Shown here: positions 1 through 5,616 of the stretch, piece after piece
How the letters are laid out: every line of letters starts with the position of its first letter
Numbering within the stretch: the stretch's first letter is position 1
Origin: Oceanococcus sp041619315
Lineage (GTDB): Bacteria > Pseudomonadota > Gammaproteobacteria > Nevskiales > Oceanococcaceae
NCBI GenBank assembly: GCA_041619315.1
Contig: JBFKEC010000166.1
Span: forward strand, 1-7,391
Direction of reading: 5' to 3'
Length of the DNA: 7,391 nucleotides
Notes under the pieces: model-generated
The model's database searches: none
The model's input: only the letters and a program-made list of their open reading frames with translations
Told to the model about the DNA's origin: nothing
Position numbers and translations under genes: made by a program

Positions 1-261
1 CGTTTCCAGGAACTCGCGCTTGGCGTCGGTGTGCAGGTCCAGACCGTGCGTAATACCGTCATCTTCGATGTAGGCCATCAACGCTTTTTTCAGCAGCGGA
101 TGGTTATGGCCATAGTTCAGGGTGCCCGCACCACCGAGGAAATCCAGGTACTTGTTGCCATCGGTGTCATACAGAAACTCGCCCTGCGCCTTGTGGAAAA
201 GACGCGGGAACGCACGCGCATAACTCTGAACTTCGGATTCAATTTCTTCGAAGATTTTCAT
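1..261 (-). CDS. ectB: Diaminobutyrate--2-oxoglutarate transaminase EctB, N-terminal part (runs off the left edge)
   Basis: EctB is a PLP-dependent class III aminotransferase. It converts L-aspartate-4-semialdehyde to L-2,4-diaminobutyrate with glutamate as amino donor, the first dedicated step of ectoine synthesis in the cytoplasm. Only the first 87 codons are in the window; translating the minus strand from 261 gives MKIFEEIESEVQSYARAFPR and onward. The family landmarks are the N-terminal IFEEIESEV, the YDTDGNKYLDFLGGAGTLNY stretch (residues 31-50) and GHNHP (51-55), where the aminotransferase fold begins. The PLP lysine lies outside the window. The ATG at 261 overlaps the ectA stop as ATGA, so translation is probably coupled to ectA. 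No strong ribosome binding site precedes it, only an A-rich run inside the ectA end. The product is secure from the closeness of the N-terminus to known EctB, but whether the gene is intact cannot be seen. Confidence 0.93.
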   Translation of the reverse strand, partial: MKIFEEIESEVQSYARAFPRLFHKAQGEFLYDTDGNKYLDFLGGAGTLNYGHNHPLLKKALMAYIEDDGITHGLDLHTDAKREFLET

Positions 262-791
262 GATTTTTCGTTGCTCATTTTGGAAAGGGGACCGATGCGC
301 ACCAGATGTTCATCATCATGGGCACCGTGAAAGTGGGTATCGCGGGTGAAATGCACCTGCGACTCAAGCGCTGCGTTGTTGCGCCGTGCGAAACCTTGAA
401 ACAAGCCCCATGACGCTTTGTTATCCGGCGTGATGGTGGTTTCCAGGTAACGCAGATCGGACAGTTCCGATCGCTCGAAGATGGCCGCAATCATGCGTCC
501 GGCCAGGCCGCACCCACGTGCTTGTTCGCCGACCGCGACCTGCCACAAAAAGTACGTGTCGGGGCGTTCGGGAATGCGGTAGCCGGATACAAATCCGACC
601 AGTTGGCCATCGAGTTCGGCGGCAACGCCGGTGGCGGCAAAATGACTGCACTGAAGCAGGTTGCAGTAAATGGAATTTTCATCCAGAGGTTTGCAACGCG
701 CCACCAGCTTGTGCAGATGGGGACCGTCTTGCGCCGTGGGCTTGCGTAGACGGATATTGGAGGTCTCGGACTCCGGGCCTTTTGGGCTCAT
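258..791 (-). CDS. ectA: L-2,4-diaminobutyric acid acetyltransferase EctA
   Basis: EctA is a GNAT-fold enzyme that transfers acetyl from acetyl-CoA to the gamma-amino group of diaminobutyrate, giving N-gamma-acetyldiaminobutyrate, the substrate of ectoine synthase EctC. The 177-residue length is usual for the family. Visible landmarks are IRLRKPTAQDG (13-23), the family signature PLDENSIYCNLLQCSHF (35-51), the acetyl-CoA binding motif A around WQVAVGEQARGCGLAGRM (83-100) and TITPDNKASWGLF (119-131). The ATG at 791 is the most upstream possible start, because an in-frame TAA lies 6 bases before it. No Shine-Dalgarno sequence precedes it; the bases are gacgctaaaaatac. It overlaps ectB by ATGA at 258-261. 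Upstream lies a roughly 410-base gap with a palindrome and a folded leader candidate, plausible places for osmotic control. No ectR-type MarR regulator gene is present in the window. Confidence 0.95.
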   Translation of the reverse strand: MSPKGPESETSNIRLRKPTAQDGPHLHKLVARCKPLDENSIYCNLLQCSHFAATGVAAELDGQLVGFVSGYRIPERPDTYFLWQVAVGEQARGCGLAGRMIAAIFERSELSDLRYLETTITPDNKASWGLFQGFARRNNAALESQVHFTRDTHFHGAHDDEHLVRIGPLSKMSNEKS

Positions 792-824
792 GTATTTTTA
801 GCGTCTGCATCGTGACCACCCAGT

Positions 825-972
825 AACTGCAACTGCCGCTTGTGTGAAGGGCATACGTCGGAATCTGCGAGAGATCTCAAGGGGGCAACGAAGCCGAAGC
901 TTCTCAACTGCAAAGCAGTTATACGGGGAGAAAAATCTCCACCCGCAAATCGGAGCAAAGTCCGACGTCTGT
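825..972 (-). ncRNA. Candidate structured 5' leader RNA of the ectoine operon
   Basis: Read on the minus strand, this stretch is full of perfect short stems. An 8-bp closing stem pairs ACGUCGGA (968-961) with UCCGACGU (862-855), and two more pairs follow past one mismatch. Nested inside are a bulged hairpin, CGGG/CCCG plus GAGA/UCUC (945-924, UUUUU loop side); AACUGC-UUU-GCAGUU (920-906); and GAAGC-UUCG-GCUUC (903-890), which has the extra-stable cUUCGg tetraloop only in this orientation. A self-complementary GAGATCTC lies at 871-878. A competing hairpin UCGGA-CUUUGC-UCCGA (965-950) uses the same 5' arm as the closing stem. The element ends about 64 nt before the ectA start. Stems are seen directly; a transcript and a regulatory role are inferred. 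No known riboswitch, 6S or SRP RNA consensus was recognised. It could also be a free-standing small RNA. Confidence 0.42.
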
Positions 973-1025
973 ACTGGCGCTTTTAGCGTAGCCAAACACC
1001 GCAGCCGCAATGGCTTTTACATCAT

Positions 1026-1042
1026 GATTCGAAATTCGAATC
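1026..1042. promoter_or_regulatory. Perfect 17-bp palindrome, candidate operator for the ectoine operon
   Basis: GATTCGAA-A-TTCGAATC is a perfect 8-bp inverted repeat about a single central base and contains TTCGAA twice. It lies in the AT-richer part of the intergenic region, about 235 bases upstream of ectA and about 55 bases upstream of the folded leader candidate. That is a sensible place for a dimeric repressor or activator acting on an ectA promoter. Size and symmetry fit a helix-turn-helix dimer site, for example a MarR-type regulator, the class to which EctR belongs. No match to a specific known operator is claimed, and no convincing -35/-10 pair was found beside it. Confidence 0.4.
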
Positions 1043-1162
1043 CGGCGCTTGATTGGGTCGAATACAGATTAACTTTCTTCAAGTAGGTGACTAATATTGA
1101 CATGACTAGCCAAAAAAGTCCAGAAAACCAAGATTTTACGCTTTAACAGCCATGCAACATGC

Positions 1163-1201
1163 AGCCCGTAGCATAGTCCGATTCGGCCGATGCGCCGGGC
1201 T
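1163..1201 (-). terminator. Long stem-loop directly after the cheA stop; possible terminator or 3'-end stabiliser without a U-tract
   Basis: Beginning one base past the cheA stop codon, AGCCCG (1201-1196 on the minus strand) pairs with CGGGCU (1168-1163). After a 2x2 internal loop, AUGC/GCAU (1193-1190 with 1174-1171 on plus coordinates) pairs, and a CCG/CGG tip closes the hairpin. The placement at the end of the chemotaxis operon suggests an operon-end element. The bases that follow on the minus strand (GCATGTTGCATGG) hold no run of T, so it is not a textbook intrinsic terminator. It may act with Rho or protect the 3' end from exonucleases. Confidence 0.35.
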
Positions 1202-2962
1202 TCAAGCGCGGATTTCCATACCACCGGAACGCAGGCTTTTGAGCATCCCCACAGGATCGAGAATCAGGGCGACACGACCATCGCCAGTGACCGTGGCTCC
1301 GGAAAATCCGACCAGATCGGTGAGCGGTGGTCCCAGCGGCTTTATGACCACTTCCTCGCGTCCGATCACGCTGTCGACAACCAGCCCGAAACGGTCGCTA
1401 CCACTGCGCATCAGCACCATGTGTGCACGCGGCCCGACTTCATCGTACTCACCGCACCACGGGCCCAGCATCAGGACCGGAACCGGATCATCGTCCAGGC
1501 GGTAAACCCAACGCCCGTCTATGCGGGTGTGGCGCGCATGGTCAAACATCAACACATCGTCCACATTGGACAAAGGCACGGAAAAGATCCGCTGCCCTGC
1601 CCTGACCATAAGACTGGCCATGATCGCCAGCGTCAGCGGCAGGCGCAGCTCCATCGTGGTGCCCTCACCGAGCACAGAATCGATATGGATATGGCCATTC
1701 AACTGATCAATCCGATTCTTGACCACATCCATGCCGACACCTCGCCCGGAGATGTCAGACACATCGTCACGGGTTGAAAAACCCGCCATGAAAATGATCC
1801 GGAAGCAGTCTGCGCTGTCCATCCGCGCGGCTTCATCCTGATCCAGCACGCCGCGCTCCACCGCCTTGGCTCGCAGGCGGTTGGGGTCCATGCCGGCACC
1901 GTCATCGACGATCCGAATCACGATGTCGTCACCTTCTTGGGCCGCTGACAGCCTGACTGTGCCTTGCGCCGGCTTGCCTGCGGCCTGGCGCAGCTCTGGC
2001 GTTTCAACCCCGTGATCCACAGCGTTGCGGACCAGGTGGATCAACGGGTCGGACAGCGCCTCGACCAGATTTTTGTCCAGTTCGGTGTCTTCGCCCTGTA
2101 ATTCCAGCGCCACATCCTTGCCCAGTGAGCGGGCAAGATCACGCACGATGCGTGGAAAGCGCGAGAACACTTTGCGTATCGCCTGCATGCGGATCTTCAT
2201 CACCGCACCCTGCAACTCGGTGGTCACCCGGTCTATGCGCGCCGACACTCGGGTCGCATCCTCGCCCATACCGCCAGCCCGACCCAACGCTTTGAGTTGA
2301 TTGCGTGCGAGCACCAGTTCGCCGATCAAATTCATGACCGCATCCAGACGCACGGTATCCACACGAATCGAGGACTCCGCCGGCTTGGCTGGTGGGGTGG
2401 CACCGGGCGTAGCGGGAGGATTCTCGGCGCGGGGCGGCGGCTCGGCCGGAACGATGGTCGGCTCAGCGGCCGGCACCCCGTGCATCTGATCCAGCAAGGC
2501 ATCCAGATCCACGTCATCCGGTATATCGTTCAGATCAATCGCTGCGCCGGGCTTCGCGGACGCGGGCGCTTGCGCGGTGTTGCCTGCGCTTGCAGACAAT
2601 TCCGCAAGACGCTGGAGCAAATCAGGATCCGCCGCCGACGGCGCTTGCCCGGCGGTCAACGCTGCATGCTGGGCCTGCAACTGGTCGATCGCCGCCGACA
2701 GGGCATCAACGATGTCTGCGCTCAGCGCAAATTTATTGCTGCGCAGTCCATTGCACAGTTCCTCGGCCACATGGCACAGATTGACCACCGGCTCGAGATT
2801 GAGAAATCCCGCGCCGCCCTTGACCGTGTGAAAGCAGCGGAAAATCGCATTGAGCAAATCAGTGTCGTCAGGGCGCGCTTCCAGATCCACGATCTGCTGG
2901 CCCAGATTGGCAATCAACTCATCACTTTCAACCAGGAAGTCCTGAAGGATTTCGTCGTCCAC
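1202..2962 (-). CDS. cheA: Chemotaxis histidine kinase CheA lacking a recognisable P2 domain
   Basis: CheA autophosphorylates under control of chemoreceptors and CheW and passes the phosphate to CheY and CheB. Its 586 residues compare with about 650 in E. coli. P1 (Hpt) covers about 1-100, with the phospho-acceptor His45 in FHTVKGGAGF. A low-complexity Ala/Pro linker runs about 101-196, where P2 would normally sit. P3 dimerisation helices follow (SIRVDTVRLDAVMNLIGELV, 198-217). The P4 ATPase domain has the N-box HLVRNAVDHG (309-318), DDGAGMD (353-359) and GRGVGMDVV (407-415). The CheW-like P5 domain starts near LPLTLAIMASLMV (441-453) and runs to the C-terminus. All kinase motifs are intact. 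The start is GTG at 2962, 2 nt after the cheZ stop, with GGGA 8 nt upstream inside cheZ. Within the linker, DDVDLDALLDQMHG (149-162) resembles the CheY-binding tail of CheZ. The cluster ends after this gene. Confidence 0.96.
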   Translation of the reverse strand: MDDEILQDFLVESDELIANLGQQIVDLEARPDDTDLLNAIFRCFHTVKGGAGFLNLEPVVNLCHVAEELCNGLRSNKFALSADIVDALSAAIDQLQAQHAALTAGQAPSAADPDLLQRLAELSASAGNTAQAPASAKPGAAIDLNDIPDDVDLDALLDQMHGVPAAEPTIVPAEPPPRAENPPATPGATPPAKPAESSIRVDTVRLDAVMNLIGELVLARNQLKALGRAGGMGEDATRVSARIDRVTTELQGAVMKIRMQAIRKVFSRFPRIVRDLARSLGKDVALELQGEDTELDKNLVEALSDPLIHLVRNAVDHGVETPELRQAAGKPAQGTVRLSAAQEGDDIVIRIVDDGAGMDPNRLRAKAVERGVLDQDEAARMDSADCFRIIFMAGFSTRDDVSDISGRGVGMDVVKNRIDQLNGHIHIDSVLGEGTTMELRLPLTLAIMASLMVRAGQRIFSVPLSNVDDVLMFDHARHTRIDGRWVYRLDDDPVPVLMLGPWCGEYDEVGPRAHMVLMRSGSDRFGLVVDSVIGREEVVIKPLGPPLTDLVGFSGATVTGDGRVALILDPVGMLKSLRSGGMEIRA

Positions 2963-2964
2963 AC

Positions 2965-3606
2965 TCAGATTCCCAGATCGGCCAGCAGCGCATCTGCATC
3001 ATCCTGCGATGCCGCGGGCCGGTTGTCGGTACGCCCGGCCGCAGGACCGAGCAATTCATCACTGGCCTGCTCCAGGCTGACCGGACTCACACCTGCCAGT
3101 TCAAGCATCTCTTTGAGCGTGGCATCAAGATTGCCAACCATGCTCATAACCCGGCGGATGATCTGTCCGGAAAGATCCTGATAAGACTGCGCTTCGTACA
3201 GCGAGGACATGTTCTTGCGCAGCAATGCGGTGCGCTGCTCCAACTGCTCGGCAACATCCTGTTGCGGCACGCTGCCACTCAGCTTCTGCAGGGCCACGAT
3301 GTGATCGCGCGAATCCTCGACCAGATCCATGGTCCGCGTCGCGGCTTGCTCGGTCAGCTCGATCACCGCGTCCAGGCGTGTGCAGGCATCCGGAATTTCG
3401 GCCGCAGCCCGCGCCAGACGATTGTCCAGCTGCAATGCACGCATTTCTGAATACAAGTCTCTGGCCATTTTGCGTATGCCCTGGGCAAACGCTGTGGTCT
3501 TGGCGTCGTCAAGCTCACGCAAGCCCTCCTCTACCCCGGACCAGTCATCACCAAGCGCGGCTTCATGCAGGCGCTGCAAACGCTGCGCCAGTTGCTCGCG
3601 ATCCAT
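2965..3606 (-). CDS. cheZ: CheY-P phosphatase CheZ
   Basis: CheZ speeds removal of phosphate from CheY-P and so ends the motor-switching signal. It is a dimeric four-helix bundle found mainly in beta- and gammaproteobacteria. The 213-residue product matches the E. coli length closely. The catalytic stretch QSYQDLSGQIIRRV (140-153) aligns with E. coli QDFQDLTGQVIKRM, making Asp144 and Gln148 the equivalents of Asp143 and Gln147; the Gln inserts into the CheY active site. A flexible segment (about 178-200) leads to the C-terminal CheY-docking helix QDDADALLADLGI (201-213), equivalent to the DDLLDSLGF tail of E. coli. The ATG at 3606 lies 2 nt after the cheY TAG. No strong ribosome binding site is visible, so translation is probably coupled to cheY. 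The function is secure. Confidence 0.96.
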   Translation of the reverse strand: MDREQLAQRLQRLHEAALGDDWSGVEEGLRELDDAKTTAFAQGIRKMARDLYSEMRALQLDNRLARAAAEIPDACTRLDAVIELTEQAATRTMDLVEDSRDHIVALQKLSGSVPQQDVAEQLEQRTALLRKNMSSLYEAQSYQDLSGQIIRRVMSMVGNLDATLKEMLELAGVSPVSLEQASDELLGPAAGRTDNRPAASQDDADALLADLGI

Positions 3607-3608
3607 GG

Positions 3609-4007
3609 CTACGCTGCGGTCTGCAGGCGCTGGTTGATGCGATCCAGCTTCTCTTTGAGCGTTTCCGCAGTGAACGGCTTGATGATGTAACCACTGACCC
3701 CGGCCTGGGCGGCCTCAACGATCTGCGATTTGTCCGCCTCAGCGGTCACCATAAGAACCGGCAGATGGGCCAGTTCGGCATCCGCGCGTATCGCTTTGAG
3801 CAACTCGATACCGGTCATGCCCGGCATGTTCCAGTCGGTGACCACGAATTGAATGCCGCCACCCTTGAGCACCGGCAGGGCGGTTTCGCCATCATCGGCT
3901 TCAACCGTGTTGGTAAAGCCCAGATCGCCGAGCAGATTTTTGACGATCCGGCGCATGGTCGGAAAGTCGTCAACGATGAGAAACTTGGTGTTTTTGTCCA
4001 TGTTCAT
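3609..4007 (-). CDS. cheY: Chemotaxis response regulator CheY
   Basis: This is a single-domain receiver that is phosphorylated by CheA and then binds FliM/FliN at the flagellar switch. Its 132 residues (130 from the second ATG) hold every receiver landmark: acidic pair Asp13-Asp14, phospho-acceptor Asp58 in TDWNMPGMTG, Thr88 in VLMVTAEA, Tyr107 and Lys110 in GYIIKPF. Trp59 and the DFPTMRRIVKNLL helix place it with E. coli-type CheY rather than a generic receiver. Two starts are possible. ATG 4007 overlaps the fliA stop (ATGA), but its AAGGA (4014-4010) is only 2 nt away. ATG 4001 (MDKNTKFL) has the same AAGGA at an ideal 8 nt and is probably the main start. cheZ follows after 2 nt. Confidence 0.97.
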   Translation of the reverse strand: MNMDKNTKFLIVDDFPTMRRIVKNLLGDLGFTNTVEADDGETALPVLKGGGIQFVVTDWNMPGMTGIELLKAIRADAELAHLPVLMVTAEADKSQIVEAAQAGVSGYIIKPFTAETLKEKLDRINQRLQTAA

Positions 4008-4747
4008 ATTCCTTGATGGCTTGCTTGCCAGTCCTGCAACTTGCCGCGCAGACGCAGATGGGCACGCCCCTGCAACTGGCAGATACGTGACTCACTGACG
4101 CCCAGCACGGCGCCGATTTCCTTGAGGTTGAGTTCCTGCTCGTAGTACAGCGACAGCACGATCTGGTCGCGCTCGGGCAGTTCGGTAATGGCCTTGGCCA
4201 GATCACTTTCAAATGCGGCGTGCTCGTAACTGGCCGCAGGCGAATCGCTGGAGCGCGGTATATCGCTGCGCAGGTGTTCGCCGTCATCATCGGAAAATTC
4301 CAGCGGCAGGGCCTGACAGCGACTGGCATCAGCCAGAAGGCTACGCAGCGCCGGCATTTCAATGTCGAGACGCTCGGCCACTTCGCTCTCACGCGCCGGG
4401 CGTCCGTTTTCCTGTTCGATCTTGCGCATTGCCTCGGCGGCATCACGCATGCCACGGTGTACAGACCGTGGAGCCCAGTCGCCGCGACGCAACTCATCAA
4501 TCATGGCGCCGCGCACGCGAAAACCGGCAAAGGTTTCAAAGCTTGCGCCAGCTTGCGGGTCAAAATGTCCCGCTGCTTCGAGCAGTCCGATCATGCCGGC
4601 CTGAATCAAATCATCGACCTCGACGCAATCCGGCAGGCGCGCGGCCAGATGCAGGGCAATGCGTTTGACCAGTGGCGCATGCTGCTCAACCAGAGCATCG
4701 GCACTGGGCAATTCGACCGTGCTGAGATACTCCGCCGCGACGCTCAT
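4004..4747 (-). CDS. fliA: Flagellar sigma factor FliA (sigma-28)
   Basis: FliA directs RNA polymerase to late flagellar and chemotaxis promoters and is held inactive by FlgM until the hook-basal body is complete. The 247-residue length is usual. Region 2 spans about 20-95, with VDDLIQAGMIGLLEA (44-58), the core-binding and -10 segment FAGFRVRGAMIDELRRGDWA (73-92) and PRSV after it, all characteristic of FliA. Region 3 covers about 100-150. Region 4 has a helix-turn-helix in LNLKEIGAVLGVSESRICQL (206-225). The ATG at 4747 overlaps the flhG stop as ATGA, and the gene itself ends in an ATGA overlap with cheY. Upstream there is only a weak purine-rich stretch, so coupling to flhG is likely. No sigma-28 promoter was recognised in the window for the che genes downstream. 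Confidence 0.97.
   Translation of the reverse strand: MSVAAEYLSTVELPSADALVEQHAPLVKRIALHLAARLPDCVEVDDLIQAGMIGLLEAAGHFDPQAGASFETFAGFRVRGAMIDELRRGDWAPRSVHRGMRDAAEAMRKIEQENGRPARESEVAERLDIEMPALRSLLADASRCQALPLEFSDDDGEHLRSDIPRSSDSPAASYEHAAFESDLAKAITELPERDQIVLSLYYEQELNLKEIGAVLGVSESRICQLQGRAHLRLRGKLQDWQASHQGI
4010..4014 (-). promoter_or_regulatory. Ribosome binding site of cheY
   Basis: AAGGA lies 2 nt before ATG 4007 and 8 nt before ATG 4001, inside the fliA end. The spacing favours ATG 4001 for new initiation, while ATG 4007 could be used by ribosomes that finish fliA and restart at the ATGA overlap. Confidence 0.6.
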
Positions 4748-5616
4748 GACGCCACTGCCACAGCGGGGCTTAGCAAGCGGTCAACGAAAAACTCGACGTG
4801 ACCACGCGGACGTGTAATCGGCGGCCAGGCGAGTACCGATTTGGCCGCATCACGAAAAGCCAGCCCTGCCGGGCTGCCCGGCCAGACCTGCGTCACCAGC
4901 TGCTGACGCTGAATCGACTGGCGCAGACGCTCGTCGAACGGGATGTGACCGAGGTATTCCAGATTGACATTCAGGAACCGGTCGGTGACACGCAACAACT
5001 TGGAAAACAAATGCTGTCCATGCGCGGCATCACGGCTCATATTGGCCAGCACCTGAAAATGATTGAGCTGACGATCACGCGACAGCACCTTGATCAGGGC
5101 ATAGGCATCGGTAATTGAAGCCGGCTCATCACACACCACAACCAGAACATGGTCTGCCGCCTGAGCAAAGGTCAGCACGTTGCCGGCAATTCCAGCTGCG
5201 CTGTCCACGATCAGCGTGTCGATCGGCACATCGAGATCGCTAAAGGCGTGAATTAGCCCGGCCTGTTCGGTTGCACACATCTCAGCCAGACGGGTGTTCC
5301 CCGAAGCTGCTGGCACAATCAGCAGGCCATCAGGGCCGGTCACAATGCTGTCGGCAAGATCACAGCGACCTTCAAGAACATGGCCGAGGTGAAAGCGCGG
5401 CTGCAGCCCCATCAGTACGTCGAGATTGGCCAGACCGAAATCGACATCCAGCAGCAGTACACGACGTCCGCTGGCTTGCAGGGTAAAGGCCAGATTGGCC
5501 GAAACGCTGCTTTTGCCCACACCGCCCTTGCCGCTGGCGACCGTGATCACCTGCGGACGTGCACTGTCGCCGCGCCGATCCATGGCTGAAGCCTGGTGAT
5601 AATCAAGCACAGGCAC
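4744..5616 (-). CDS. flhG: Flagellar number regulator FlhG (FleN), MinD/ParA-type ATPase
   Basis: FlhG/FleN limits flagellar number in polar flagellates by restraining the activator FleQ and acting with FlhF. From GTG 5616 it has 290 residues. The deviant Walker A motif KGGVGKS is at 30-36, LLLDVDFGLANLD at 54-66 and VDSAAG at 137-142. TDAYALIKVL and VTDRFLNVNLEYLGHIPFDE are typical of FleN rather than MinD. The end, PRGHVEFFVDRLL (270-282), is the expected C-terminal amphipathic membrane-binding helix. GTG 5616 is chosen over ATG 5583 because GGAG (5627-5624) sits 7 nt before it. The added residues HQASAMDRR (7-15) also align without gaps with the DQAxxLR activator helix of Vibrio/Shewanella FlhG, at the same distance from the Walker motif. 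ATG 5583 remains an alternative giving 279 residues. This start makes the gene overlap flhF by 14 nt. Confidence 0.93.
   Translation of the reverse strand: MPVLDYHQASAMDRRGDSARPQVITVASGKGGVGKSSVSANLAFTLQASGRRVLLLDVDFGLANLDVLMGLQPRFHLGHVLEGRCDLADSIVTGPDGLLIVPAASGNTRLAEMCATEQAGLIHAFSDLDVPIDTLIVDSAAGIAGNVLTFAQAADHVLVVVCDEPASITDAYALIKVLSRDRQLNHFQVLANMSRDAAHGQHLFSKLLRVTDRFLNVNLEYLGHIPFDERLRQSIQRQQLVTQVWPGSPAGLAFRDAAKSVLAWPPITRPRGHVEFFVDRLLSPAVAVAS

Larger units (their letters stand above)
792..1201. other. Intergenic region between cheA and ectA, no credible protein gene
   Basis: This is the only gap over 300 bases. Its open frames (for example 844-1086 plus and 798-1010 minus) are short and have no family resemblance. 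From the cheA side it holds the post-cheA stem-loop (1163-1201), an AT-rich stretch (about 1022-1145), the 17-bp palindrome (1026-1042), the nested hairpins (855-968) and two tandem AACTGC hexamers (825-836). The best single -10-like hexamer on the ectA strand is TATAAC (923-918), but its upstream partner TTGCGG is 19 bases away and both lie inside the hairpin set. The true promoter is therefore unassigned; one upstream of 972 would transcribe the whole folded region as an ectA leader. Confidence 0.7.

Noticed and set aside
918..948. Sigma-70 promoter with TATAAC (923-918) and TTGCGG upstream on the minus strand
   Set aside because: The spacing is 19 bases, the -35 match is poor, and both hexamers are arms of perfect hairpins; kept only as a note in the intergenic entry.
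855..968. Match to the glycine, guanidine, cyclic-di-GMP or lysine riboswitches, 6S RNA or SRP RNA
   Set aside because: Fragments such as GGAGCAA on the plus strand recall the glycine riboswitch, but the conserved order of core elements is missing; none of the other remembered consensus patterns fits on either strand.
798..1086. Two short frames in the intergenic gap (844-1086 plus, 798-1010 minus)
   Set aside because: No motif, no ribosome binding site and no similarity recognised; the hairpin set cuts across both, and RNA structure explains the region better.
1097..1102. TTGACA hexamer on the plus strand
   Set aside because: No -10-like hexamer lies at a suitable distance and transcription from it would run antisense into cheA.
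2297..3181. Long plus-strand open frame of 294 codons
   Set aside because: It lies antisense to cheA and cheZ, whose domains are complete and unmistakable; its composition (Arg/Gly/Ile rich, no motif) is that of a shadow frame in GC-rich DNA.
3225..4016. Plus-strand open frame of 263 codons
   Set aside because: It is antisense to cheZ and cheY and shows no family resemblance.
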